Below are positions 18,409 to 27,523 of a stretch of 64,000 nt of DNA, piece after piece. The number at the start of each line of letters is the position of its first letter. Position 1 is the first letter of the stretch. Origin of the DNA: Candidatus Pantoea varia (GTDB lineage Bacteria; Pseudomonadota; Gammaproteobacteria; Enterobacterales; Enterobacteriaceae); the NCBI RefSeq assembly GCF_900115075.1, contig NZ_FOVG01000003.1, forward strand, positions 1 to 64,000. Direction: 5' to 3'. The position numbers and the translations under genes are program-made. Below the pieces are notes generated by a model that was not told where the DNA came from, made no database searches, and saw nothing but the letters and a program-made list of their open reading frames with translations.

Positions 18409-19917
18409 ATGAAAACACTCTCAGCTGTTACTGAACCCCCAAAAGCCGCTCCTGCGGCGCCGGGTAAAAAGAAAGCTATCATGCTGGCTCTGCCGGTAAT
18501 CGTTGCCCTATTGTTGTTACTGGTTCCGACACCCGCCGGACTCGAACCCTACGCCTGGCACTTCTTCGCCATCTTCGTCGGCGTAATTGTCGGATTGATC
18601 TTTGAACCGTTGCCTGGCGCGGTGATCGGCCTGACCGGCGTGGTGGTCATCGCGCTGTTCAGCCAGTTTCTGCTCTTCAGCCCGGCTGAACTGGCTAACC
18701 CGAAATTCAAAGTCGCCAGTGAGTCCTTTAAGTGGGCGGTCAGCGGTTTCGGCAACTCCACCGTCTGGCTCATCTTCGGTGCCTTTATGTTCGCCGCAGG
18801 TTATGACAAAACACAGTTCGGTCGTCGCCTGGCCCTGATTCTGGTGAAGTATCTGGGTCGCCGCAGCCTGACGCTGGGTTATGCCATTACCTTTGCTGAC
18901 CTGTTACTCGCGCCGTTTACCCCTTCAAACACCGCGCGCAGTGGCGGCACCATCTACCCGATTATTGCCAACCTGCCTCCGCTGTACGGCTCTAAACCCA
19001 ACGACCCGAGCGCCCGTAAAATCGGTTCGTATCTGATGTGGGTCGCGATTACCGCCGCCTGTATCACCAGCTCGATGTTCCTCTCTGCCCTGGCCCCTAA
19101 CCTGCTGGCGCTGGCGCTGGTGAAAAGCATCATCGGTTTCGATATCTCATGGGGCATGTGGTTCCTGGCCTTCCTGCCACTGGGCTTACTGCTGATTCTG
19201 ACCATGCCGCTGCTGGCTTACTGGTTCTATCCGCCTGAAGTCAAAATCAACGATGAAGTGCCAAAGTGGGCCATTGCGGAACTGGAAAAACTGGGCCGGT
19301 TGACCCGTAACGAAATCCTGCTGCTGGTGTTTGTGGTCTGTGCCCTGCTGATGTGGATTTTCGCTACCTCGTGGATTGAGCCAGCGATGGCTGCGCTGCT
19401 GGTGGTCGTGCTGATGCTGTGGACCGGGGTCCTGAACTGGAATGACATCACCAGTAATAAACCGGCCTGGAACACCTTTGCCTGGTTCGCTACCCTGGTG
19501 GCACTGGCTGATGGTCTGGCCCGCGTTGGCTTCATCACCTGGTTAGGTAAAGAGGGTGGCATGCTGCTGCAGGGTTATGACCCGCAGGTTTCAGCGGTAG
19601 TCCTGTTAATTGCCTTCTTCCTGCTGCACTACCTGTTTGCCAGTACCACCGCCCACACTACCGCGCTGTTACCGGCCATGCTGACCATCGCAGCCTCAAT
19701 CCCAGGCATCAATATGCCCGTCTTCTGCCTGATGCTGTGTACCTCTCTGGGTGTGATGGGCATCATCACGCCATACGGTACTGGCCCAAGCCCGATTTAC
19801 TACGGCAGCGGTTATCTGCCTACCAAAGACTACTGGCGTCTGGGTACTATCTTCGGTGCCATCTTCTTAGCCTCCATGATGCTGATTGCCTATCCGTGGA
19901 TGGTGTGGTTGTTCTGA
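18409..19917 (+). CDS. DASS-family C4-dicarboxylate antiporter (CitT/TtdT-like)
   Basis: A 502-residue inner-membrane carrier of the divalent anion:Na+ symporter (DASS) superfamily, CitT/TtdT branch. These exchange external citrate, tartrate or fumarate for internal succinate. TPSNTARSGGTIYPI and, near the end, the GIITPYGTGPSPIYYGSGY segment carry the two substrate-binding SNT-type clamps. The N-terminus has a short Ala/Pro-rich cytoplasmic extension before the first helix. Neighbours (DcuSR, fumarase, fumarate reductase) point to dicarboxylate/succinate exchange during anaerobic growth. No strong ribosome site precedes ATG 18409, so the start is less certain than the frame. Confidence 0.88.
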   Translation: MKTLSAVTEPPKAAPAAPGKKKAIMLALPVIVALLLLLVPTPAGLEPYAWHFFAIFVGVIVGLIFEPLPGAVIGLTGVVVIALFSQFLLFSPAELANPKFKVASESFKWAVSGFGNSTVWLIFGAFMFAAGYDKTQFGRRLALILVKYLGRRSLTLGYAITFADLLLAPFTPSNTARSGGTIYPIIANLPPLYGSKPNDPSARKIGSYLMWVAITAACITSSMFLSALAPNLLALALVKSIIGFDISWGMWFLAFLPLGLLLILTMPLLAYWFYPPEVKINDEVPKWAIAELEKLGRLTRNEILLLVFVVCALLMWIFATSWIEPAMAALLVVVLMLWTGVLNWNDITSNKPAWNTFAWFATLVALADGLARVGFITWLGKEGGMLLQGYDPQVSAVVLLIAFFLLHYLFASTTAHTTALLPAMLTIAASIPGINMPVFCLMLCTSLGVMGIITPYGTGPSPIYYGSGYLPTKDYWRLGTIFGAIFLASMMLIAYPWMVWLF

Positions 19918-20073
19918 CGGATACAACATGCAGATCAACGCGTTATAAGATACCATTCCAGCACTTCCTCACCGCATACGCGGTGGGGAAGCATAATAAA
20001 CGATTAATTCGCCTATGATGTTGCGCCCCGCAGCCTGCACGCGGAGGTTCAGCCGGTCATTAAGTGAGAAAAA

Positions 20074-21720
20074 ATGTCGAACAAACCTTTTGTCTATCAG
20101 AACCCTTTTCCGCTGTCCCACGAAGATACTGAATACTATTTGCTGAGTCGCGAGCATGTCTCTGTCGCCGAGTTTGAGGGTCAGGAGATCCTGAAAGTTG
20201 ACCCGCAGGCACTGACGCTGCTGAGTCAGCAAGCCTTCCACGACGCCTCTTTCATGCTGCGTCCGGCCCACCAGCAGCAGGTTGCTTCCATCCTTGATGA
20301 CCCGGAAGCCAGCGACAATGACAAATATGTCGCCCTGCAGTTTTTAAGAAACTCTGAAATCGCCGCCAAAGGCGTGCTGCCTACCTGTCAGGATACCGGC
20401 ACCGCGATCATCATGGGTAAAAAGGGCCAGCGCGTCTGGACCGGCGGTGGTGATGAAGCCGCACTGTCACAGGGTATCTACAACACCTACATTGAAGATA
20501 ACCTGCGCTATTCTCAGAATGCCGCGCTGGATATGTACAAAGAGGTGAATACCGGCACTAACCTGCCTGCGCAGATCGACCTCTACAGCGTCGATGGCGA
20601 TGAGTACAAATTCCTCTGTATCGCCAAAGGTGGCGGCTCCGCCAACAAAACCTATCTCTATCAGGAAACCAAAGCGCTGCTGAGTCCGGGCAAGCTGAAA
20701 AATTACCTGGTGGATAAGATGCGTACCCTCGGCACCGCAGCCTGTCCGCCTTATCATATTGCGTTTGTTATCGGTGGCACCTCGGCTGAAAGCACCCTGA
20801 AAACCGTTAAGCTCGCCTCGACGCACTATTACGATGGTTTACCGACTGAAGGTAATGAGCACGGTCAGGCGTTCCGCGACGTTCAGCTGGAGCAGGAACT
20901 GCTGGAAGCGGCGCAGCAGCTCGGCCTCGGCGCGCAGTTTGGCGGCAAATATTTCGCTCACGATATCCGCGTGGTGCGTCTGCCGCGTCACGGCGCGTCA
21001 TGCCCGATCGGCATGGGCGTTTCATGCTCGGCAGACCGTAATATCAAAGCGAAAATTAACCGCGAAGGTATCTGGATTGAGAAGCTGGAAGCCAACCCAG
21101 GCCGCCTGATCCCGGAAGCGCTGCGTCAGCAGGGCGAAGGTGAAGCGTTGCAGGTGAATCTTAACCGTCCAATGGAAGAGATTCTGGCTCAGCTCTCCGC
21201 GTATCCGGTTTCTACCCGCCTGTCACTGACCGGCACCATTATCGTGGCGCGTGATATCGCGCATGCCAAACTCAAAGAGCGCATCGATAACGGCGAAGGA
21301 TTACCGCAGTACATTAAAGATCATCCGGTCTATTACGCCGGTCCGGCCAAAACGCCTGAAGGTTATGCGTCTGGCTCACTCGGCCCGACCACCGCAGGCC
21401 GCATGGACTCCTACGTGGATCTGCTGCAGGCCCACGGTGGCAGCAAGATCATGCTGGCGAAAGGCAACCGCAGCCAGCAGGTGACAGATGCCTGTCATAA
21501 ACATGGCGGTTTCTATCTGGGCAGCATCGGTGGTCCGGCCGCGGTTCTGGCGCAGCAGAGCATCAAAAGTCTGGAATGCGTTGAGTATCCTGAGCTGGGA
21601 ATGGAAGCGATCTGGAAAATTGAGGTTGAGAACTTCCCTGCCTTTATCCTGGTCGATGACAAAGGTAATGACTTCTTCCAGCACATTGAGCGCGCGCACT
21701 GCGCAAAATGCGTTAAGTAG
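20074..21720 (+). CDS. fumA: Class I (Fe-S) fumarate hydratase
   Basis: The 548-residue enzyme is the same length as E. coli FumA/FumB and interconverts malate and fumarate with an oxygen-labile [4Fe-4S] cluster. The three cluster cysteines fall exactly at the E. coli positions: C105 (PTCQDTG), C224 (GTAACPPYH) and C318 (GMGVSC). It cannot be assigned to A or B by sequence, but its place beside the antiporter and fumarate reductase suggests the FumB role, feeding fumarate to the reductase without oxygen. It lies 156 bp after the antiporter gene and is followed by a terminator. Confidence 0.95.
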   Translation: MSNKPFVYQNPFPLSHEDTEYYLLSREHVSVAEFEGQEILKVDPQALTLLSQQAFHDASFMLRPAHQQQVASILDDPEASDNDKYVALQFLRNSEIAAKGVLPTCQDTGTAIIMGKKGQRVWTGGGDEAALSQGIYNTYIEDNLRYSQNAALDMYKEVNTGTNLPAQIDLYSVDGDEYKFLCIAKGGGSANKTYLYQETKALLSPGKLKNYLVDKMRTLGTAACPPYHIAFVIGGTSAESTLKTVKLASTHYYDGLPTEGNEHGQAFRDVQLEQELLEAAQQLGLGAQFGGKYFAHDIRVVRLPRHGASCPIGMGVSCSADRNIKAKINREGIWIEKLEANPGRLIPEALRQQGEGEALQVNLNRPMEEILAQLSAYPVSTRLSLTGTIIVARDIAHAKLKERIDNGEGLPQYIKDHPVYYAGPAKTPEGYASGSLGPTTAGRMDSYVDLLQAHGGSKIMLAKGNRSQQVTDACHKHGGFYLGSIGGPAAVLAQQSIKSLECVEYPELGMEAIWKIEVENFPAFILVDDKGNDFFQHIERAHCAKCVK

Positions 21721-21755
21721 AACATACGTCAGGAAAAACCTGCGTTAACAAATCA

Positions 21756-21779
21756 AAAAGCCCCGATTACGGGGCTTTT
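21756..21779 (+). terminator. Terminator after the fumarase gene
   Basis: AAAAGCCCC (21756-21764) pairs with GGGGCTTTT (21771-21779) around a 6-nt loop, giving a short U-run. The arms are symmetric, so it may work on both strands. Confidence 0.85.
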
Positions 21780-21823
21780 ATTTGTGACGCATTCAGGCGT
21801 ATTGGCTGTGCTAACGAGCCTGT

Positions 21824-21931
21824 GCAGGGAACCGGGTCAGATCGGAAAGACGCAAAAGCCGTCATCCATGACACGCTCGGCCCGCGCCGTCCTGGCGCGG
21901 GACGTTTTCATCTTCTGACCCGGTTCCCTGC
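21824..21931. repeat. 108-bp palindromic intergenic element
   Basis: A perfect 18-bp inverted repeat bounds the element: 21824-21841 begins GCAGGGAACC, and its exact complement ends at 21931. The outer flanks GCTAA/TTAGC extend the symmetry imperfectly. A GC-rich hairpin, CCCGCGCC/GGCGCGGG (21881-21901), fills the centre. No reading frame is present. It has the form of a non-autonomous repeat (MITE- or ERIC-like), but it is not the ERIC consensus. Only one copy lies in this window. Confidence 0.7.
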
Positions 21932-22011
21932 GCGCTTAGCTAATTTATGGCTGCCAGGTTCACTCTGACCTGGCTTCAGCAGCAGTCTGAAAACTCCGCT
22001 ATCGAACCTTT

Positions 22012-22668
22012 CTATCCCCTCTGCAACCGCTGCAACGCCACATCAATCTGCACCTCACCCTGGGTGAGTTCGATGATCTGATACTTAATCGCCGGATTTT
22101 CGATCAGACCGACCAGCGTTGCCGCCACGTCTTCGCGCGGGATCTCACCATACGGAATCGCCAGATCGGCATGAACCCGACCCGTACCGGCTTCATCGGT
22201 CAGCGTACCCGGCCGCAGGATCACCCACTCCAGCTTGCTCGCGACCAGTTCAGCATCCGCCAGACGTTTCACCCGCATGTAATTCTCAAATCCCTCCGAG
22301 GGGATTTTACCACGGCCTGCATCCGGAAACGCCGAGACCAGCAGGAAGCGCGAGACACCCGCCTGCTCTGCTGCGGCTACCGCCAGCTTCAGCCCTTCAC
22401 CGTCAATGGCATTGGTCAACTCGATCCCGGCACCGCCCGCACCCGCCGTGAAGACAGCCACGTCGTGACCGGTCATGAGATCTGCCAGTGCCGTCACGCT
22501 CAGCTGCTGAATATCCCCCGCGACAGGCTTTGCGCCTGCGGCCTGCAGAGTCTCAGCCTGTTCCGGTTTGCGGTGCAACGCCGTCACTGCATGACCTTTG
22601 CTGCCCAGCTGACGGGTCAGCTTTTGGCCCACTTTGCCCGCTGCGCCGATAATGAAACATGTCGCCAT
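22012..22668 (-). CDS. Atypical SDR, NAD(P)-binding reductase
   Basis: A 218-residue NAD(P)H-binding protein with N-terminal IIGAAGKVGQKL (Rossmann GxxGxxG) and VILRPGTLTDEAGTG in the C-terminal part. It resembles the SDR_a5/YwnB-like group, which lacks the classical YxxxK pair and often has regulatory or stress roles. ATG 22668 is chosen over the longer frame because GGGAGGA lies 9 nt upstream. It is downstream of the PRISE-like gene on the same strand with a 90-bp gap, possibly one operon under the neighbouring LysR gene. Confidence 0.8.
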   Translation of the reverse strand: MATCFIIGAAGKVGQKLTRQLGSKGHAVTALHRKPEQAETLQAAGAKPVAGDIQQLSVTALADLMTGHDVAVFTAGAGGAGIELTNAIDGEGLKLAVAAAEQAGVSRFLLVSAFPDAGRGKIPSEGFENYMRVKRLADAELVASKLEWVILRPGTLTDEAGTGRVHADLAIPYGEIPREDVAATLVGLIENPAIKYQIIELTQGEVQIDVALQRLQRG

Positions 22669-22758
22669 AAAATCAGATCCTCCCTTAGATAAAGCAAGTA
22701 CCAGATTATAATCTGCTGCCAGAAACAAAAGAGGCGCCTGATGCGGCGCCTGCTGGAT

Positions 22759-23826
22759 TTATTCCGGAATCACTTTTTCCGCTTTCAGCTTATCAAACAG
22801 CTGAGTAAAGGCGTCGAGCGTGCTGCGATAGCCGATAAAGCCCGCCTTGCGGCTTTTACTCATATCGGTAAAGGCTTCCATCGGACGACCGAGGTCGGCA
22901 TCGGTATGCCACCATGAAGCCAGCTTAGCCACATCTGCCTCTCGCAGCTGATGCTGCTCTGCAATTGCCTGCCAGGCACTGGCGGCTTCCTGCATACGAT
23001 CTTCCAGCGGCATCATCTGCGCCGGGTATTCCGCGGCTTCAATACCGAAATAGTCGGCCAGTTTTGGCCACATCCAATTCCAGCGGAACACGTCGCCGTT
23101 GACGGCATTGAAGTCCTCATTGGCGCCATTCGGTGAAGTCGCTGCCCAGTGCAGCTGCTCAGCAAGCAGACCCGCATCGGTCATATCAACGATACCGTTC
23201 CACTGCTCTGGTGAGCCTGGGAAGATAAACGGCCAGCCCTTTTCTTTACACAGCGTTGCGTAAACCGCCAGCGTCTGCCCCATATTCATCGCGTTACCCA
23301 CGGCATGACCAATGATGGTATGCGGACGGTGCACGCTCCAGCGGTAGTCATACTTCTCAGCGCCCGCGAAAACTTCATCTTCCTGCGCGTAATAGAAGTT
23401 ATCGACCGGCTGACGGCCCTGCTCTTCACGGAATGGCGTGACCGGCACAGCGCCTTTACCATACGCTTCAAACGGACCCAGGTAATGCTTCAGCCCGGTC
23501 ACCAGCGCGACGTGTGAACCCTTCAGGCGATCGCCGAGGGCTTCAATCACGTTGCGCACCATGCCGCCGTTAACACGGATATTCTCTTTCTCATTTTCCT
23601 GACGCGCCCAGACGCTAAAGAACAGCGCATCCGGTTTAACCGTTTTCAGTGCATCACGGACGGCGTCCGCGTCGGTCAGATCCGCTGTCAGGCTGGTGGC
23701 ACCTTCAGGGACTGCACCGCGTCCGCGTGACAGACCGGTGACCTGCCAGCCTTCGTTTTGTAATTTCTCTGCCAGTGCGCGACCAATAACGCCGCTGATG
23801 CCCACAATTAAAGCGTGCTTTTTCAT
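22759..23826 (-). CDS. PRISE-like SDR oxidoreductase
   Basis: A 355-residue extended SDR starting with the Rossmann motif IVGISGVIGRALAEKL. The segments ALVTGLKHYLGPFEAYG and NFYYAQED, plus WSVHRPHTIIG, mark the PRISE group (progesterone 5-beta-reductase/iridoid synthase-like), which reduces activated enones with NADPH. In that group the catalytic Lys and Tyr sit in the TGxKHY and FYY segments, both visible here. The physiological substrate in bacteria is unknown. It is divergent from a LysR gene, 100 bp away, the usual arrangement for LysR control. Confidence 0.8.
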   Translation of the reverse strand: MKKHALIVGISGVIGRALAEKLQNEGWQVTGLSRGRGAVPEGATSLTADLTDADAVRDALKTVKPDALFFSVWARQENEKENIRVNGGMVRNVIEALGDRLKGSHVALVTGLKHYLGPFEAYGKGAVPVTPFREEQGRQPVDNFYYAQEDEVFAGAEKYDYRWSVHRPHTIIGHAVGNAMNMGQTLAVYATLCKEKGWPFIFPGSPEQWNGIVDMTDAGLLAEQLHWAATSPNGANEDFNAVNGDVFRWNWMWPKLADYFGIEAAEYPAQMMPLEDRMQEAASAWQAIAEQHQLREADVAKLASWWHTDADLGRPMEAFTDMSKSRKAGFIGYRSTLDAFTQLFDKLKAEKVIPE

Positions 23827-23926
23827 TTGATTTCTCCTCGTTTTGCGTAATGCTAAGCCTAATAGAGAATTCAGTTCTTATCTCTGGCATTTATTCACAG
23901 CATTCTCAACCTGAGTTCATTAATCG

Positions 23927-24829
23927 ATGCACGATCATCGCCTCAAAGATATTCTGCCGTTTGTTGCCAGCGTCGAGTGCGGCAGCTTCACCGCCGCGGC
24001 TGAGCGTCTGCACGTGACCGGCTCGGCGGTCAGTAAAAGCGTCAGCCGTCTGGAAACACGCTTAGGCTCGCGGCTGCTGGAACGCACCACCCGAAGCCTG
24101 CACCTCACCGACGCAGGCACCGCTTATTATCAGACCTGCCTGCGCATCCTGGAGGATTTGGCCGAAGCCGAAGCGGTGCTGGCGGCACAGCGCACTATTC
24201 CGTCCGGTCGCCTGCGCCTGGCGGTGCCCACCACCTACGGCCGCCTCAACGTCATGCCGCTGCTGATGCCCTTTTGCCAGCAGCACCCGGAACTGGCGCT
24301 GAGCCTGAGTTTGTCCGATCGTTTTGTTGACCTGTTTGAAGAGGGTGTGGATGTCGCGGTGCGCATCGGCGGTGCACCTGACCTGCCCGCTTCACTGGGC
24401 TGTCGTAACATGGGCCGCGAGCAGATGCAGTTCTGTGCCTCCCCCACCTATCTTGCCCGCGAAGGCCGCCCTGAGAATGAAGCGGCGTTGCTTAACCACC
24501 GCGCTATCCTTTATGAACGCGTGGATGGCACCCCCAAACCCTGGCTGTTTACCACCGACGATGGTCAGCCACACTGGCGCGAGGTGCCGTTCCGGCTGGC
24601 ACTGGGCGACGTCGATGCCCAGCTTCAGGCGGTGATTGCCGGATTAGGCGTGGCGCAGATGCCCTCCTGGCTTATTCAGCGCGCCGTAGCAGCTGGCGAA
24701 CTGGAGATTATTTTGCCGCAGTTGCAGCCCGATGGGCTGACGCTGAGCGTAGTATGGCCACGTCGGAAACAGTTCCTGCCCAAAGTGGACGCGCTATTGT
24801 CGGCACTCAGCGCCCTCGCCATTCGCTAA
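23927..24829 (+). CDS. LysR-family transcriptional regulator
   Basis: A 300-residue LysR protein with an N-terminal winged helix-turn-helix (FTAAAERLHVTGSAVSKSVS, about residues 20-39) and a periplasmic-binding-like effector domain. It belongs to the large branch that often regulates a divergent oxidoreductase gene. Here it faces the PRISE-like SDR gene across 100 bp, so it probably controls that gene and itself. Effector unknown. Confidence 0.9.
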   Translation: MHDHRLKDILPFVASVECGSFTAAAERLHVTGSAVSKSVSRLETRLGSRLLERTTRSLHLTDAGTAYYQTCLRILEDLAEAEAVLAAQRTIPSGRLRLAVPTTYGRLNVMPLLMPFCQQHPELALSLSLSDRFVDLFEEGVDVAVRIGGAPDLPASLGCRNMGREQMQFCASPTYLAREGRPENEAALLNHRAILYERVDGTPKPWLFTTDDGQPHWREVPFRLALGDVDAQLQAVIAGLGVAQMPSWLIQRAVAAGELEIILPQLQPDGLTLSVVWPRRKQFLPKVDALLSALSALAIR

Positions 24830-25148
24830 GCTTGATTAATTCACTTACTTACGGTTGGGATGTTTCATCCTGACCGTATTCTATTACTTGCCCCTGACGC
24901 TATTTCCGTCCTGTTTTACCCTGCCTTAAACACTGTCCGTTTATTAAACCATCGAATAACCCGCTTAATTTTAATGCTTTTATTTTCGCCTTGATGGTTT
25001 CCCATCAAAATAAAAAGGGCGAAAGGCTTGAGCTCACATAATGAAAACTAAGTTTCAAATATAATTTAACCCGAAATAAAAATATCAGTAGGGTGATGTC
25101 TTCTTCATGTTCTGACGTTTGTCTTTGCCGTTATTACCAGGAGTATTC
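24830..25148. promoter_or_regulatory. Control region upstream of the inositol-type operon
   Basis: No gene seen in 319 bp. It holds a TTGATGG/CCATCAA hairpin (24991-25008) flanked by T-rich and A-rich arms, which may terminate lysR transcription or act as an operator. It also holds the palindrome and -10 listed separately, and the AGGAG ribosome site of the transporter gene. Confidence 0.55.
25042..25065 (+). promoter_or_regulatory. Operator palindrome abutting the -10 box of the sugar porter operon
   Basis: TGAAA-N6-TTTCA (25042-25057) is a palindrome immediately upstream of a perfect TATAAT (25060-25065). A protein bound there would block the promoter. RpiR-type repressors of inositol genes (IolR) often use GAAA/TTTC half-sites, which fits the downstream genes, but the regulator gene is not in this window. 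Confidence 0.6.
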
Positions 25149-26591
25149 ATGGAAAAAGAACTTTATATCTCGTCGAACCCGGCCTCCGGTCCAAATAGCA
25201 CCACCCGCACCGAGCCTTTTGTGAAGATTATTGCGCTGGTCGCTACCCTGGGTGGATTGCTGTTTGGTTATGACACCGGTGTGGTCTCGGGCGCGTTGCT
25301 GTTTATGCGCGGCGATCTGCATCTTACGCCGTTTACCACCGGGCTGGTCACCAGCTCCCTGTTGTTTGGCGCGGCCTTCGGCGCGCTGGCAGCCGGCCAT
25401 CTGGCAGATGGTCTGGGCAGACGACGCATTATCATCGCGCTGGCTCTGATCTTCGCCCTGGGGGCTGTCGGATCAGCGCTGGCACCGGACGTCACGTGGA
25501 TGATCGCCTCACGCCTGTTCCTGGGCTTTGCCGTGGGTGGCGCAGCAGCCACCGTGCCGGTCTACATCGCAGAAATCGCCCCCGCCAACAAACGCGGTCA
25601 GTTGGTCACTCTTCAGGAACTGATGATCGTCAGCGGTCAGCTTCTGGCATACATATCAAACGCCACCTTTAACGACATCTGGGGCGGCGAAAACACCTGG
25701 CGCATGATGCTCGCCCTGTCGATTGTGCCCGCCGTTCTGCTCTGGATCGGCATGATATTTATGCCAGAAACCCCACGCTGGCACGTGATGAAAGGCCGCA
25801 GTCAGGCTGCTCGTGAGGTGCTGGAAAAGACCCGCGCCGCTGAAGATGTTGAGTGGGAACTGGAAGAGATTGAGGAAACTATCGAAGAGAACCGTCAGCG
25901 TGGCAAAGGCCGCCTGCGCGATCTCGCGACGCCATGGCTGATGAAAATTTTCCTGCTGGGCGTTGGCATCGCCGCCATTCAGCAGTTAACCGGCGTCAAT
26001 ACCATCATGTACTACGCACCCACCATGCTGACCGCCGCCGGACTGAGTAACGATGCCGCGCTGTTCGCCACCATCGCCAATGGGGTGATTTCCGTCATCA
26101 TGACGCTGGTCGGTATCTGGTTAATCGGCAAAGTGGGCCGTCGCCCGCTGGTGTTGATCGGACAGATGGGCTGCACCTGCTGCCTCTTCTTTATCGGGCT
26201 GGTCTGCTGGCTGATGCCGGAATACATCAGTGGCACGGTCAACCTGCTGCGGGCCTATCTGGTGCTGGCGGGCATGCTGATGTTTCTTTGCTTCCAGCAG
26301 GGCGCACTGTCACCGGTCACCTGGCTCCTGCTGTCGGAGATCTTCCCTGCGCGGATGCGCGGCATCTGTATGGGCGGCGCGGTCTTCTCACTGTGGATCG
26401 CTAATTTTGCCATCTCTATGGCCTTCCCGCTGTTATTAGCCGCATTTGGTCTGGCTGGTGCCTTCTTTATATTCGCGGCAATCGGCATCGGCGGCTCTGT
26501 TTTTGTTGTGAAGTTTATTCCCGAAACCCGGGGAAGAAGTCTTGAGCAGGTCGAGCACTATTTCTATGCGCTTTATAACGGTAAAAAATAG
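25149..26591 (+). CDS. MFS sugar/inositol:H+ symporter (IolT-like)
   Basis: A 480-residue sugar porter family carrier with 12 predicted helices. Family signatures are present: GGLLFGYDTGVVSGAL, DGLGRRR, PETPRWH, QQLTGVNTIMYY and the C-terminal PETRGRSLEQVE. The QQLTG and N-terminal GYDTG motifs are shared by hexose and myo-inositol symporters. The downstream IolG and isomerase genes favour an inositol. ATG 25149 has AGGAG 8 nt upstream; the upstream extension to 25119 is not needed. It is the first gene of a three-gene operon behind an operator-promoter at 25042-25065. Confidence 0.9.
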   Translation: MEKELYISSNPASGPNSTTRTEPFVKIIALVATLGGLLFGYDTGVVSGALLFMRGDLHLTPFTTGLVTSSLLFGAAFGALAAGHLADGLGRRRIIIALALIFALGAVGSALAPDVTWMIASRLFLGFAVGGAAATVPVYIAEIAPANKRGQLVTLQELMIVSGQLLAYISNATFNDIWGGENTWRMMLALSIVPAVLLWIGMIFMPETPRWHVMKGRSQAAREVLEKTRAAEDVEWELEEIEETIEENRQRGKGRLRDLATPWLMKIFLLGVGIAAIQQLTGVNTIMYYAPTMLTAAGLSNDAALFATIANGVISVIMTLVGIWLIGKVGRRPLVLIGQMGCTCCLFFIGLVCWLMPEYISGTVNLLRAYLVLAGMLMFLCFQQGALSPVTWLLLSEIFPARMRGICMGGAVFSLWIANFAISMAFPLLLAAFGLAGAFFIFAAIGIGGSVFVVKFIPETRGRSLEQVEHYFYALYNGKK

Positions 26592-26685
26592 TGCCTGCTG
26601 CGCAGTAAAAAAATAACGGCCCGCGTCATTACGCTGACGACCCGATTGCTATTAACACCGACACCCTACGTTCAAGGAAATTGTT

Positions 26686-27513
26686 ATGAGCCTGAATATT
26701 CCCAACGCGCGCTTTTGCATCAACCGTAAAATAGCGCCCAGCCTCACCCTTCCGCAGTTTTTTAAACTGGTCAGCCAGCTGGGTATTCACAATGTCGAGC
26801 TGCGCAATGATATGCCCAGCGGACGCGTGACCGACGATCTCACCGGCGATGAGGTGAAATCGCTGGCGCGTGAGTCAGGCATCCGGATTGTCACCATTAA
26901 CGCGCTCTACCCGTTTAACCAGCTGAATGAAGAGGTGCTGCAGCGCGCCCGCCAGTTGTTAAGCGATGCGCAGGCAGTCGGTGCAGAATCACTGGTGCTC
27001 TGCCCGCTGAATGATGGCACGCGCATCAGCGCCGCCGACACCATTAGCGCGCTGAAAACCCTGGCTCCGCTTTTCGCCGAAGCGGGCATTCAGGGGTTGG
27101 TCGAACCGCTGGGCTTCCCGCAAAGTTCATTGCGCTCGGCCACCCAGGCGCAGACGCTGATCCATGAAGCCGGCGTGCCGTTCAGATTGCTGATCGATAC
27201 CTTCCACCATCATCTGTTTGAGGATGCGGAGCAGACCTTTGAGCAGGAAGTCGAGATTCAGCAGATCGGGCTGGTTCACCTCTCCGGCGTCACTGACCCA
27301 CGCCCGGTCGATCAGCTTACCGACGAAGAGCGCATTATGCTCAGCGCTGATGATCGCCTGCGCAGCAAACAGCAGGTCGAGCGGCTGGAGAAGATGGGCT
27401 ACACCGGGCTTTACGCCTTTGAGCCGTTCTCATCCGTGATGAACAACTGGCAGGAAGCGGACATCACCCGCGAAATTCGCAACAGCATCCAGCTGTTAAA
27501 CCACTCAGCTTAA
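26686..27513 (+). CDS. TIM-barrel sugar isomerase/epimerase (IolE/IolH/IolI-like)
   Basis: A 275-residue AP-endonuclease-2-type TIM barrel, the fold of inosose dehydratase and inosose isomerase. Metal ligands can be placed at VEPLGFP (Glu), LIDTFHHH (Asp and His), LVHLSGV (His) and YAFEPFS (Glu). Position between an inositol-type symporter and iolG suggests a role in inosose metabolism, most likely isomerisation, but IolE (dehydratase) cannot be excluded. It lies 94 bp after the transporter and 10 bp before iolG, clearly in one operon. Confidence 0.8.
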   Translation: MSLNIPNARFCINRKIAPSLTLPQFFKLVSQLGIHNVELRNDMPSGRVTDDLTGDEVKSLARESGIRIVTINALYPFNQLNEEVLQRARQLLSDAQAVGAESLVLCPLNDGTRISAADTISALKTLAPLFAEAGIQGLVEPLGFPQSSLRSATQAQTLIHEAGVPFRLLIDTFHHHLFEDAEQTFEQEVEIQQIGLVHLSGVTDPRPVDQLTDEERIMLSADDRLRSKQQVERLEKMGYTGLYAFEPFSSVMNNWQEADITREIRNSIQLLNHSA

Positions 27514-27523
27514 GGGAATTATC

